From assembly GCF_008330945.1 (NCBI RefSeq), contig NZ_CP043489.1, positions 2,367,501-2,431,500 on the forward strand: DNA of 64,000 bases. The letters run 5' to 3'. Below are positions 1 to 8,536 of this stretch, piece by piece. Below the pieces are notes generated by a model. The model did not search any database, had not been told where the DNA came from, and saw only the letters and a program-made list of their open reading frames with translations. The translations under genes were made by a program, and so were the position numbers. How positions within the stretch are numbered: the stretch's first letter is position 1; each line of letters starts with the position of its first letter. Source of the stretch: Labrys sp. KNU-23. GTDB taxonomy: Bacteria; Pseudomonadota; Alphaproteobacteria; Rhizobiales; Labraceae.

Positions 1-369
1 CGGATCGAGCTCGCGCGCCATCACCAGGGCCTGGCCGAGGCGGCGGCCGCGGCTGGCGCTGAAATCACGCCGGAGATCGCGCAGGAAAAGCCCCATCAGC
101 TTGAACAGCCCGGGGCGCTTGAGAGCACTGAGCGCCCCTGCCAGCACCCGCAGCGGCGCCTGATGCAGATATTCGGGCAGGTAGACTGGCCGGGCCTTGA
201 TCTGCCGGTTCAGCATATGCACCGCCCCGTCCGTCGGCTGGCGCAGCGACCAGATCTCGAAGGCAAAGCCCGCCTGCTCCAGTGCCAGGATCTCCTGGGC
301 GATGAAGGTCTCGGACAGGCGGGGATAGCCCTTGACGACGATGGCAATGGGAGAGCGGCTGGAAGACAT
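1..369 (-). CDS. Glycosyltransferase family 4 (N-terminal part; runs off the left edge)
   Basis: Reverse-strand gene whose first 123 residues lie in the window; the rest is outside. The N-terminus reads IAIVVKGYPRLSETFIAQEI, the hallmark of GT4 enzymes of the WcaL/colanic-acid type, where the Gly/Ser-rich loop and LSETF motif open the first Rossmann fold. Such enzymes transfer a sugar from a nucleotide-sugar donor to a glycan or lipid acceptor at the cytoplasmic membrane. It starts with ATG 55 bp after the stop of the upstream glycosyltransferase gene and is probably co-transcribed with it. Donor and acceptor cannot be read from this fragment. Confidence 0.8.
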   Translation of the reverse strand, partial: MSSSRSPIAIVVKGYPRLSETFIAQEILALEQAGFAFEIWSLRQPTDGAVHMLNRQIKARPVYLPEYLHQAPLRVLAGALSALKRPGLFKLMGLFLRDLRRDFSASRGRRLGQALVMARELDP

Positions 370-424
370 CAAGATCCGTTGGGGAGAAGCCGGGTCGGAG
401 ACAACCCGCGCACCTGGAAAAAAG

Positions 425-1699
425 TCAGGTCCCGGCAACGCGGCCGAGCGGGACGGCGTTCAGCTTGGCCTCGAACCAGGGCGTTGCCAATTGCTCGATA
501 CGGTCGAGGCCTTCGAGCAGGTGGGGCAGGAACGCCTTGGACGGCAAGGGCTGGTCGGGCAGGTTGCGGATAGCCTGCGCCATCTCCAGCGGATCGCGGC
601 TGGCACCGGGATTGAGGTTGTTGCCGTCGAGCATCGAGACCAACCCGAGGCGGGTAGCGTGCTCGGCGCGGATCGTCTGCTCGCGCCGGGGCGTGGTGCG
701 CGGCACGATCAGCGCCCGCTTGTCGAGCGAGAGGATCTCGCAGAAGGTGTTGTACCCCCCCATCGAGACGATGCCCTGCGCCTTCACCATCAGATGCTCG
801 ATCTTGGCGTCGAAGGTGATGGCGTCGACATTGGGCAGGCGGGCGATGCGCTCCATGAAGGGGCCGCGGCGGTCGCGGGCGACGAACGGCCCGAACACCA
901 GCAAAGCGGGGGTCGGAATGCCGGGATCGCGCTCATAGGCGGACAGCACCCAGTCCACCAATTCATGCCCGTCGCCGCCGCCGCCGGTGGTGACCAGCAC
1001 GAACGGGCCCTTGGTCAGCCTAGGATAGCGAATCAATTGCGGCTGGGGCGGCAGTTCGCGCCGCAGGAAACCGGTATAGACGATGCGCCGATGGACATGC
1101 TCGGGCAGGTCGAGCCCGGCCAGCGGCTCGTAGATCTCGCGCAGGCCATAGACCCAGATGTCGTCGTAATAGCGCGCGAGCGCATCGACGGCGCCCTTGC
1201 GCTCCCATTCGGGTGCCAGCACCGAAGGCTCGTCCATCACGTCGCGCACGCCGAGCACGATGCGGGCGCCGGACCGGCGCAGTTCCTCGAGCGCCGGCAG
1301 CAATTCGCCGCGAAAACCGGTGGGCTCCTTGTCGACGATCACCAGGTCCGGCTTCAGGGCGCGCGCCGTCTGCAGGATGATGCCCTCGCGCATCGCCACC
1401 GCCTCGTCGAGCGACAGGTTGAGGCTGAGCGTGGTGTAGTTGCCGTCGGCATGTTTGACCACGCCGGGCACGCGCACATAGTCGACCCCGTCGCCGAATT
1501 CGAAGCTGCCGATCACCGGGGAGCCCGAGATGATGACGATCGAGGCATCGGGGTGGCGTTCGACCAGGCGATTGGCGATGGCACGCGAGCGCCTGAGATG
1601 GCCGAGGCCAAACGTATCATGGCTGTAGATCATCACGCGCGGGCCGCCGGAGCTGCGTTGCGCGCGACGGGATAGTCCCGGCCCGGGCTGATGCAACAT
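425..1699 (-). CDS. MurG-like predicted glycosyltransferase (COG4671-type)
   Basis: 424 residues. After a short basic leader the protein reads MIYSHDTFGLGHLRRSRAIA, typical of predicted glycosyltransferases with a GT-B fold like MurG: an N-terminal GHLRR loop that faces the acceptor, and a C-terminal half with TTGGGGDG (near residue 240) and a GGYNTFCEIL motif (near residue 318) expected to bind the nucleotide-sugar. No signal peptide; likely cytoplasmic and membrane-peripheral. The ATG at 1699 follows a G-rich stretch (GGGGG); an internal ATG (residue 23) is the alternative start. It forms an operon with the GT4 gene downstream and diverges from the ABC-like gene at 2052. The glycan made is unknown. 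Confidence 0.8.
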   Translation of the reverse strand: MLHQPGPGLSRRAQRSSGGPRVMIYSHDTFGLGHLRRSRAIANRLVERHPDASIVIISGSPVIGSFEFGDGVDYVRVPGVVKHADGNYTTLSLNLSLDEAVAMREGIILQTARALKPDLVIVDKEPTGFRGELLPALEELRRSGARIVLGVRDVMDEPSVLAPEWERKGAVDALARYYDDIWVYGLREIYEPLAGLDLPEHVHRRIVYTGFLRRELPPQPQLIRYPRLTKGPFVLVTTGGGGDGHELVDWVLSAYERDPGIPTPALLVFGPFVARDRRGPFMERIARLPNVDAITFDAKIEHLMVKAQGIVSMGGYNTFCEILSLDKRALIVPRTTPRREQTIRAEHATRLGLVSMLDGNNLNPGASRDPLEMAQAIRNLPDQPLPSKAFLPHLLEGLDRIEQLATPWFEAKLNAVPLGRVAGT

Positions 1700-2051
1700 G
1701 ACGACTAGCCCCCCGAGCCTTTGCTGGATGCTCTACGCATTAATACCCATTTCGATCCTGATCGATGCCGTGGGCGGCTCGCGCCAAACAGCACGGCCAG
1801 CCAAGCAGCGCAGCCACCGGCCGATACCACTTTAAGTTCATCATAAACATACCGCGTCGCAGCGACAACGGGCAGATGGCGGCATTCTCAGTGTCGTGAA
1901 CGCCTGCCAGCCCCGGCAGCACGGCACACAAACACGAACACGAACACTAAACATGGTTATGTAACAAGCTTTTGTCAGCTTGCATGGCCGCCTCGTTGAC
2001 GGATGGCCTGCAAGCTCCTACTTCCACGACACTGGAAACAGGTGTCGCCCG
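1700..2051. other. Divergent intergenic region with four tandem hexamers
   Basis: About 350 bp between the leftward glycosyltransferases and the rightward ABC-like gene, so it should hold both promoters. It is less GC-rich than its surroundings. Positions 1926-1949 contain four back-to-back hexamers (ACACAA, ACACGA, ACACGA, ACACTA). A 63-codon reverse frame (1740-1931) has no recognisable features and was not called. No clear sigma-70 boxes were identified. Confidence 0.5.
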
Positions 2052-4736
2052 TTGGACCCTAGCCTCTTTCGATATGTCTGGCAGCATTCGCGCGGCGAGC
2101 AGATCTTCCTGCTGCTGGTGATTCTCGCGTCCCTGCCCTTCTATTGGATATCGCTGGAAGTCCCCAAGCACATCGTCAACCAGGCGATCCAGGGCGGTGC
2201 CTTCGAAGGCGGCAAGCAGACGGCGCGCCTGTTCGAGATGTCGCTCGCCCTGCCCGATTTCCTGGGTGGCGCCAGCTGGCGGATCTTCGACGGCCTTGAA
2301 CTCACGCGCGTGCCGTTCCTGTTCGCTCTCAGCCTGTGGTTCCTGGTGCTGGTGCTGATCAACGGTGCCTTCAAATATGTCATCAACATTCGCAAGGGCA
2401 TTCTGGGCGAGCGTATGTTGCGGCGCCTGCGCTTCGACCTCTTCTCGATCCTGATGCGCTTCCGGCCCGAGGACATTGCCCCGCTGAAACCGGCCGAAGT
2501 GGCCGGCATGATCAAGGACGAGGTCGATCCGATCGGCGGCTTCATCGGCGACGCCTTCATCCAGCCGATCTTCCTGATCACGCAGGCCGGCACCGCCCTG
2601 CTGTTCATCATGATGCAGAGTCCGAGCCTGGGCCTGGCCGCCCTCGTGGTGGTGCTGGCCCAGGCGATCATCATCCCGATCCTGCGGCGCGAGCAGATCC
2701 GCCTCGGCCGCGAACGCCAATTGGCGTCGCGCCAGCTCGCCGGGCGAATCGGCGAGGCGATCGAGACGGCACCTGCCCTCCACACATTCGGCGCCACGCG
2801 CTATGTCGAGGCCGAGATCGGCGACCGGCTCGGCGGCCTTTACAGGATCCGCGCCGACCTGTTCCGCCGCAAATTCGCGGTCAAGTTCCTCAACAACCTC
2901 CTGGCCCAGCTCACGCCCTTCATCTTCTATGCCGCAGGTGGCTATCTCGCCCTGGTCGGCACCGTGAGCATCGGCTCCCTCGTCGCCGTGATCAATGCCT
3001 ATAAGGATCTTCCTGCGCCCATCAACGACCTCATCACCTGGGACCAGCAGCGCCAGGACGTGCAGGTCAAATATGAGCAGGTCTCGGCCCAGTTCTCGCC
3101 CGAGCGCCTGCTGCCGCCGGCCAACGGCAAGGCCGCGGCGATTCCTCCGGCCGACACGCCGATCCAGCTCACCTCGGTCAGCGTGCAGGATGCCCGCGGC
3201 GTCTCGCTGCTGGACCGCCTCTCCCTCACCCTGGAACGGCCTGGTCATATCGCCCTGGTCGGACCGGCCGGAGCCGGCCGCGACATCCTGGCCCGCATCG
3301 TCGGCCGCCAGTTCCTGGCCTACCAGGGCAGCGTGAAGATCGGCGAGGTGGAAATTTCAGCGTTTTCCGACCTCGAACTCAGCCAGATCCTGTCCTTCGT
3401 CGGCTCCGATCCCCTGCTTTCGCCCGGCTCCATCCGCGACAATATCCTGTTCGCCGCCCAGCGCCGCTCGCCCGCACTCGGCGACATCTCAGTGCTGGTG
3501 TCCGACAATGCGCAATATAAGGCCTTTCTGGAGGCCCGGCGCTCCGGCAATCCGCTGGTCTCCGCCGATGCCGACTGGACCGACTATCAAGCGCTCGGCG
3601 TAGCCGGCCCGCAGGACGTCGACGAGGCGATTCGCCGGGCGCTCGACGCCGCCGGCGCCTTCGCCGACATCAACCGCTTCGGCGTGCGCGGCCGCTTCGA
3701 CGACAGCCATAGCGATGCCTTCCTCGAGCGCTTCGTGCGGGCACGCCAAGTCGTGCGCGAGCGCCTGGTCAGCAAGGGCATGTCCCATCTGGTCGACCCC
3801 TTCGACCCGCAGCTCTACAATGCCGGCGCCTCCGTCGGCGAAAACCTGCTCTTCGGCGTGCCCAAGGGCAAGAAGCTGCATATGGACAGCCTGCAGCGCG
3901 ATACATTCGTGCGCTCCATCCTCGAAGCCGAGGCCTTGCTGGAGCCCCTGATCGATTTCGGCCTGCGCGTGGCGGAGATGGCCGTGGAGACCTTCGCCGG
4001 CCTGCCGCCCGAACATCCCGTGTTCGAGCGCTATTCGGCGATTCGCCCCGAGGACCTGCCGCGTTTCCAGGAGATCGTGGATTCCGTGCATGCGCGCGGC
4101 ACCACGCGGGCGCTTTCGTCCTCGGCGCGCACGCGCCTGCTCGGCGCGGGCCTTGCCTATATCGAGCCGCGCCATCGCCTGGGCCTGGTCACCGAGGCCT
4201 TCACGGCGCGGGTGCTGCGCGCGCGCCACAGCTTCCGGAGCCACTTGCCCTACCAGTACAGCGACGAGATCGAGTTCTATGATCCCGCGCGCTACATGCG
4301 CACCGCGCCGGTGGGCGACAACATCCTGTTCGGGCGCATCAGCTACGGTATCGCCAATGCCCCGGAGCGCGTCTACGCGCTGGCGCGCGGCATCGTCGAG
4401 GAACTCGGTCTCGACAAGGATATCTTCGCCCTCGGGCTGAATTTCGAGGTCGGCAAGAATGGCTGGCAGTTGCAGCCGGCCCAGCGCGCCCGCATCGCCA
4501 TCGCCCGGGCCCTGGTCGCCAATCCCCAGATTCTGGTGATGGAGAACGCATTTCTCGCCTTTTCCAGCACGGAGGCGGAGAGCCTTCTCCACAGCGTGCG
4601 CAACGCCATGCAGGGGCGCACTTTGATTGCAACCCTGCCGAGCAGCGAACAGGCCGAGGGATTCGATCGGGTCATCGAGTTCGATGGACCAAGAATCGTC
4701 ACTCGCGATATTGTTACTCTTGCGCAGAGTGCCTAA
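2052..4736 (+). CDS. ABC exporter-like membrane protein with degenerate nucleotide-binding domain
   Basis: 894 residues from a TTG at 2052, preceded by GGAAACAGG; a TTG at 1980 would add 24 residues. Residues about 15-310 form an ABC type-I transmembrane domain, and the rest should be the ATPase domain. Every ATP motif is altered. The Walker A site is GPAGAGRD (404-411), without the Lys and Ser/Thr. The Q-loop Gln is Ser452. The signature is LQPAQ (807-811). Walker B ends in Glu-Asn (831-832) instead of Asp-Glu, and the switch His is missing. The gap between Q-loop and signature is about 350 residues and contains two further copies of the D/E-N-I/L-L-F segment (463, 597 and 756). A Crp-like cyclic-nucleotide-binding gene follows 77 bp downstream. 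The fold assignment is firm. Loss of ATPase activity is inferred, and the function (transport, scaffold or regulator) is unknown. Confidence 0.8.
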   Translation: MDPSLFRYVWQHSRGEQIFLLLVILASLPFYWISLEVPKHIVNQAIQGGAFEGGKQTARLFEMSLALPDFLGGASWRIFDGLELTRVPFLFALSLWFLVLVLINGAFKYVINIRKGILGERMLRRLRFDLFSILMRFRPEDIAPLKPAEVAGMIKDEVDPIGGFIGDAFIQPIFLITQAGTALLFIMMQSPSLGLAALVVVLAQAIIIPILRREQIRLGRERQLASRQLAGRIGEAIETAPALHTFGATRYVEAEIGDRLGGLYRIRADLFRRKFAVKFLNNLLAQLTPFIFYAAGGYLALVGTVSIGSLVAVINAYKDLPAPINDLITWDQQRQDVQVKYEQVSAQFSPERLLPPANGKAAAIPPADTPIQLTSVSVQDARGVSLLDRLSLTLERPGHIALVGPAGAGRDILARIVGRQFLAYQGSVKIGEVEISAFSDLELSQILSFVGSDPLLSPGSIRDNILFAAQRRSPALGDISVLVSDNAQYKAFLEARRSGNPLVSADADWTDYQALGVAGPQDVDEAIRRALDAAGAFADINRFGVRGRFDDSHSDAFLERFVRARQVVRERLVSKGMSHLVDPFDPQLYNAGASVGENLLFGVPKGKKLHMDSLQRDTFVRSILEAEALLEPLIDFGLRVAEMAVETFAGLPPEHPVFERYSAIRPEDLPRFQEIVDSVHARGTTRALSSSARTRLLGAGLAYIEPRHRLGLVTEAFTARVLRARHSFRSHLPYQYSDEIEFYDPARYMRTAPVGDNILFGRISYGIANAPERVYALARGIVEELGLDKDIFALGLNFEVGKNGWQLQPAQRARIAIARALVANPQILVMENAFLAFSSTEAESLLHSVRNAMQGRTLIATLPSSEQAEGFDRVIEFDGPRIVTRDIVTLAQSA

Positions 4737-4813
4737 ATGATGCTTGGATTGCATCTGGATTTTGCCTCGATTGCTCAACGAGGGGTTGTTTGGGTTGAGC
4801 GGGGAGAGGGACC

Positions 4814-5260
4814 TTGGATCTCGATCTGGAAGTCAAGACCATCAGGAACGCGCCGATCTTCACGGGCATAGATCCGTGCAAGATGCGGCTGCTTGCCTGC
4901 ATGAGCGAGCAGCTCACCTTCGAGAAAGGCGACTTTCTCTTCAAGGTGGGAGAGATTCCTGACGCCGCCTACGTCATCCTCAAGGGCGAAGTCGAAGTTC
5001 TTGCCCAGAACGGCGAAAGCCTCATCGCCGTCGGCACCGAGGGCCCAGGCTGCATGATCGGCGAAGTCGCCGTGCTTTGCGATGCGCGCCGTTTCACCTC
5101 GGCGCGGGCTCATACCGATATTTCGGTCATGCGCATCAACAAGGACTGCCTGCTGCGCATGATGCAGGACAATCCGCAATTCTCGATGTCGATCGCCAAG
5201 GAGTTGGCGCGCCGCGTCATGCAGATCGCCACGCAGGACGCCCACGTCCTGACCCATTGA
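4814..5260 (+). CDS. Stand-alone cyclic nucleotide-binding domain protein
   Basis: 148 residues, TTG start with GGAGAGG just upstream. Almost the whole protein is a single cNMP-binding beta-roll: a hydrophobic N-terminal helix, then FEKGDFLFKVGEIPDAAYVI (near residues 36-55), a phosphate-binding cassette with GEVAVLCDARR (near 85-95), and a C-terminal helix. Gly-Glu and the Arg that contact cAMP/cGMP ribose and phosphate in Crp/PKA folds are present. There is no helix-turn-helix, so it is not a DNA-binding Crp regulator. It lies between the degenerate ABC gene and the aminotransferase, with a cyclase-domain gene 1.6 kb downstream. That suggests a local cNMP signal-sensing module; this role is inference. 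Confidence 0.85.
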   Translation: MDLDLEVKTIRNAPIFTGIDPCKMRLLACMSEQLTFEKGDFLFKVGEIPDAAYVILKGEVEVLAQNGESLIAVGTEGPGCMIGEVAVLCDARRFTSARAHTDISVMRINKDCLLRMMQDNPQFSMSIAKELARRVMQIATQDAHVLTH

Positions 5261-5503
5261 GTTTTCGCACAGCTGCGATACGCCCGGCCTGGGGCAGCTT
5301 CGCTACGGCCATCGTCATCTGACGATTTTACCCGCAACGGCTTGCATCGTGGCGGTCGCGCGGGCAGGACTCGGGAACCGATGGCGCCCTGCCATCTCCT
5401 GAAACGACCTGCGTCTTCAACGCGGTTTCGTGCCAGTCCCCGTTTCGCCGCGTCTTTGCGAGAGGATGACCTCGCCAGATCGAAGGACGCTTGAGGAACC
5501 ATC

Positions 5504-6679
5504 ATGACTCTTGCGCTCGACCGTCTTCGTGCCGAAACCCCCGGTGTTGCCAATCGCATCCATCTCAACAATGCCGGTGCGGCCCTCATGCCGACACCGG
5601 TGATCGATGCGATGACCTCCTATCTCAGGCGCGAGGCCGACATCGGCGGCTATGAGGCCGCCGAGGAATCGGCAGCCCGCCTCGATAGCGTCTATGACAG
5701 CCTGGCCCGTCTTGTCGGCGGCGCCCGCGACGAGATCGCCTTGACGGAGAACGCCACCGTCGCCTGGCAGATGGCGTTCTATGCGCTCGCCTTCCGGCCC
5801 GGCGATCGCATTCTCACCACCACGGCCGAATATGGCGCCAATTACATCGCCTTCCTGCAGGTCGCCAAGCGCACCGGCGCGGTGATCGAGGTCATTCCCG
5901 ACGATGCCGACGGCGTGCTCGATCCCGCCGCGCTCGAGGCCATGATCGACGACAGGGTCCGCCTGATCGCCATCAACTGGATCCCGACCAATGGCGGCCT
6001 GGTCAACCCGGCCGCCGCCGTGGGCGCCGTTGCCCGGCGCCATGGCATTGCCTATCTGCTCGATGCCTGCCAGGCGGTCGGGCAGATGCCTGTCGATGTC
6101 GAGGCGCTCGGATGCGACATGCTGTCGGCGACCGGCCGCAAATTTCTGCGCGGGCCGCGCGGCACCGGCTTCCTCTATGTGCGCCGCGAACTCTGCCTCT
6201 CGCTCGAGCCGCCGATGGTCGACCATTTCGGTGCAACCTGGATCGACAAGGATCATTATCGCCTGCGCGACGATGCCAGGCGCTTCGAGAGCTGGGAGAA
6301 CAATTACGCTGCCCGGCTCGGGCTGGGCGTCGCCACCGACTACGCCCTCGCCATCGGCCTCGAGGCGATTCGCGAACGCTGTGTGGCGCTGGCGCAGCGG
6401 CTGCGGGAGGGCCTGCGATCGTTGCCGCGCCTGCGCGTCTTCGATCTCGGCCCGCATCCGGCGGCCATCGTCACCTTCCAGGTCGACGGGCTGGAGGCGG
6501 AGGAGGTTCGCAGGCGCGCGACCGAGGCCGGCATCAATCTCAGCATATCGAGGCCCAGCAGCACGCTGCTCGATGCACTCGCCCGCCATCTGCCGATATT
6601 GGTGCGTGCATCCCCGCACTACTACAACAGCGAGGAGGAGATCGACGCCCTGCTCGCGCTGCTGCAGAAGATGCACTAA
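5504..6679 (+). CDS. Class-V aminotransferase family PLP enzyme (cysteine-desulfurase-like)
   Basis: 391 residues, ATG start. Fold type I PLP enzyme of the class-V family: N-terminal LNNAGAALMP, a phosphate-binding segment ENATVAWQMAF (near residue 82), the PLP pyridine Asp in LLDACQAVGQ (near 185) and the Schiff-base lysine at K213 within SATGRKFLRGPRGTGF. Substrates could be cysteine (desulfurase or C-S lyase), alanine/glyoxylate or kynurenine. The GRKFLRGPRGTGF signature resembles EgtE-like and isopenicillin-epimerase-like members, but the reaction cannot be assigned. No IscU or Suf partner is nearby. It lies between the cNMP-binding protein and the ferredoxin-cyclase protein in the same orientation. 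Confidence 0.85.
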   Translation: MTLALDRLRAETPGVANRIHLNNAGAALMPTPVIDAMTSYLRREADIGGYEAAEESAARLDSVYDSLARLVGGARDEIALTENATVAWQMAFYALAFRPGDRILTTTAEYGANYIAFLQVAKRTGAVIEVIPDDADGVLDPAALEAMIDDRVRLIAINWIPTNGGLVNPAAAVGAVARRHGIAYLLDACQAVGQMPVDVEALGCDMLSATGRKFLRGPRGTGFLYVRRELCLSLEPPMVDHFGATWIDKDHYRLRDDARRFESWENNYAARLGLGVATDYALAIGLEAIRERCVALAQRLREGLRSLPRLRVFDLGPHPAAIVTFQVDGLEAEEVRRRATEAGINLSISRPSSTLLDALARHLPILVRASPHYYNSEEEIDALLALLQKMH

Positions 6680-6720
6680 TGGCAGGCTCGATCGAGCGTT
6701 CGGGCCCGGACGCTCGGGAG

Positions 6721-6798
6721 CGTCACCGCGGATCGCAAAGACGCGTCGAAACAAAGAGCTAGAGTAAAATTGCGTTTTCGCTAAAACGAGCTTTGCTC
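6721..6798 (-). repeat. Type A intergenic repeat, truncated copy
   Basis: Read on the reverse strand it matches the family consensus from GAGCAAAGC through CTCTTTGTTTCGACGCGTC to TTTGCGAT, but lacks the last AATCGCAAAACGCT arm. It lies between the aminotransferase and cyclase genes. Confidence 0.8.
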
Positions 6799-6868
6799 CA
6801 GGGCCCGTATGGGCTCCCCATTTGACTGGCTGCCGCATTCCGGCACTCATCTTCACGAGTTCGACCGC

Positions 6869-8536
6869 ATGAGCGAAACCGAGAGCGCACCCGGGCAAAT
6901 CGAATGGCGATTGCCGCGGGAGCGCGAATTGCGGCTTTGGGCCGGCGTCGTGCTGTTCGCCTTCGTGACTACCCATCTGCTCAACCACGCCCTCGGCGTG
7001 TTCGGCGTGGCGACCATGGAGGCCGTGCAGCGCTGGCGCATCTGGGCCTGGCAATCCTATGGCGGCACCGCGCTCCTCTACGGCGCCTTGCTGACCCACG
7101 CCACGCTCGCGCTCAAGCGGCTGACCACACGGCGGATTTCGCGCATGCCGCTCGAGGAACTGGTGCAGATCGCGCTCGGCCTGGCCATCCCCTATTTCCT
7201 GATCTCCCATGTGCTGGGCACGCGTGTCACCTCGCTCTATGGCTACAGCGAAAGCTATGGCGAGGTGCTTGCGCGAATCTGGCAGGGCGGGCCGATCAAG
7301 CAGATCCTGCTGCTGCTCTGCGCCTGGACCCATGGCTGCATCGGCATCGGCCAGGTGCTGCGCAGCCGCGCCTTCTATCCGCGCTGGCGCGACCTGCTGA
7401 TCCTGGGCATGGGCATGCTGCCCACCCTGGCGCTGGCGGGCTTCTTCTCCGCCAGCCGCGAGCTCGAGGCCGCCGGCCGCACGCCATCCCCGGTCGCCGC
7501 CGACCATACCATGGCCCTGCTCGTCGCCGGGCAATGGCTGCTGCTCGCCCTGGCCGCCGTGATCGCCTTCGTTGCCCTGGTGATGATTCTCCGGGTCGTG
7601 CTGCGACTGCGTTCCGGCACGGTCGCCATCCGTTATGTCGGCCATGGCACCTTCAAGATCCCGCGCGGCACCACCGTGCTCGAAGCCAGCCGCGCCAATG
7701 CCATCCCCCATCCCGCCCAATGCGGCGGACGCGGGCGCTGCTCGACCTGCCGGGTGGCGGTGACTTCCGATGCGAGTGCCCTGCCGGCTCCGAGCAAGGC
7801 CGAGCGCACCATGCTGGAGCGCATCTCGGCACCCGCCAATGTGCGCCTCGCCTGCCAGCTTCGCCCCGACCACGACATCTCCGTGCAGATCCTGCTGCCG
7901 ATCGTGCCGTCAGGCATGCGCGGGCGCAGCGGCGACGATCTCTATCGCTGGGGCGCCGAACGCGAGATCACGGCCCTCTTCGTCGACATCCGCGCCTTCA
8001 ACGCGATGACGAGACTGCAGATCCCCTATGACATCGTGCTGCTGATGAACCGCTTCGTGCAGGAGATGACCCAATCCGCCGAAGCCCATAGCGGGCGCGT
8101 CGATGCCTTTGCGGCCGACGGGCTGATCGCGATCTTCGGCCTCGGCGACGAGCCCTCCCGCGGCGCAGCCGATGCCATCCGGGCGGCCCAGGGCATGCTC
8201 AAGAGCGTGGAGGGTCTCAACACCGAATTCGGGGCGGCGCTCTCGATCCCGCTGCGGGTGGGCATCGGCATCCATTCTGGCCCCGCCATCATCGCCCGTG
8301 TCGGCGATACCGAACGCGGCATGCGCTTGGTCGCGCTCGGCGACACCGTCACCATCGCCGGCCGGCTGGAGGCCGCCACCAAGGACTATCTGACCGACTG
8401 CCTGATTTCGGAAGAAGCGATGCAGCGATCCGGCATGTCGCTGCGGCGCCAGAACGGCAAGCATCTGCACATCGTCGGCCGTGACAAGCCGATCACGCTC
8501 TACACGCTGGAGGAAACACCGGTGCCGGCGGAGTGA
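6869..8536 (+). CDS. Membrane protein with [2Fe-2S] ferredoxin and class III adenylate/guanylate cyclase domains
   Basis: 555 residues from ATG 6869; an upstream in-frame codon at 6809 lies next to a repeat. The N-terminal 240 residues hold several hydrophobic segments with conserved His (TTHLLNHALG, SHVLG, WTHG), possibly haem-binding. A plant-type ferredoxin domain follows, with cysteines at 285, 291, 294 and 329 (C-x5-C-x2-C...C). The C-terminal cyclase domain has metal-binding Asp373 (FVDIRAF) and Asp417 (FAADGLIAIFG) and the catalytic Arg499. The Asn expected four residues earlier is Thr495 (GDTVTIAGR), so activity may be altered. The architecture suggests redox- or membrane-coupled control of cNMP synthesis; the cNMP-binding protein 1.6 kb upstream is an obvious candidate partner (inference). 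Confidence 0.9.
   Translation: MSETESAPGQIEWRLPRERELRLWAGVVLFAFVTTHLLNHALGVFGVATMEAVQRWRIWAWQSYGGTALLYGALLTHATLALKRLTTRRISRMPLEELVQIALGLAIPYFLISHVLGTRVTSLYGYSESYGEVLARIWQGGPIKQILLLLCAWTHGCIGIGQVLRSRAFYPRWRDLLILGMGMLPTLALAGFFSASRELEAAGRTPSPVAADHTMALLVAGQWLLLALAAVIAFVALVMILRVVLRLRSGTVAIRYVGHGTFKIPRGTTVLEASRANAIPHPAQCGGRGRCSTCRVAVTSDASALPAPSKAERTMLERISAPANVRLACQLRPDHDISVQILLPIVPSGMRGRSGDDLYRWGAEREITALFVDIRAFNAMTRLQIPYDIVLLMNRFVQEMTQSAEAHSGRVDAFAADGLIAIFGLGDEPSRGAADAIRAAQGMLKSVEGLNTEFGAALSIPLRVGIGIHSGPAIIARVGDTERGMRLVALGDTVTIAGRLEAATKDYLTDCLISEEAMQRSGMSLRRQNGKHLHIVGRDKPITLYTLEETPVPAE

Noticed and set aside
1740..1931. 63-codon reverse frame between the glycosyltransferases and the ABC-like gene
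   Set aside because: No signal, motif or convincing ribosome-binding site; left as intergenic.
5417..7873. An 818-codon open frame on the reverse strand across the aminotransferase and cyclase genes
   Set aside because: It is antisense to two genes with clear catalytic motifs; long antisense frames are expected in such GC-rich DNA. The translation has no recognisable domain.
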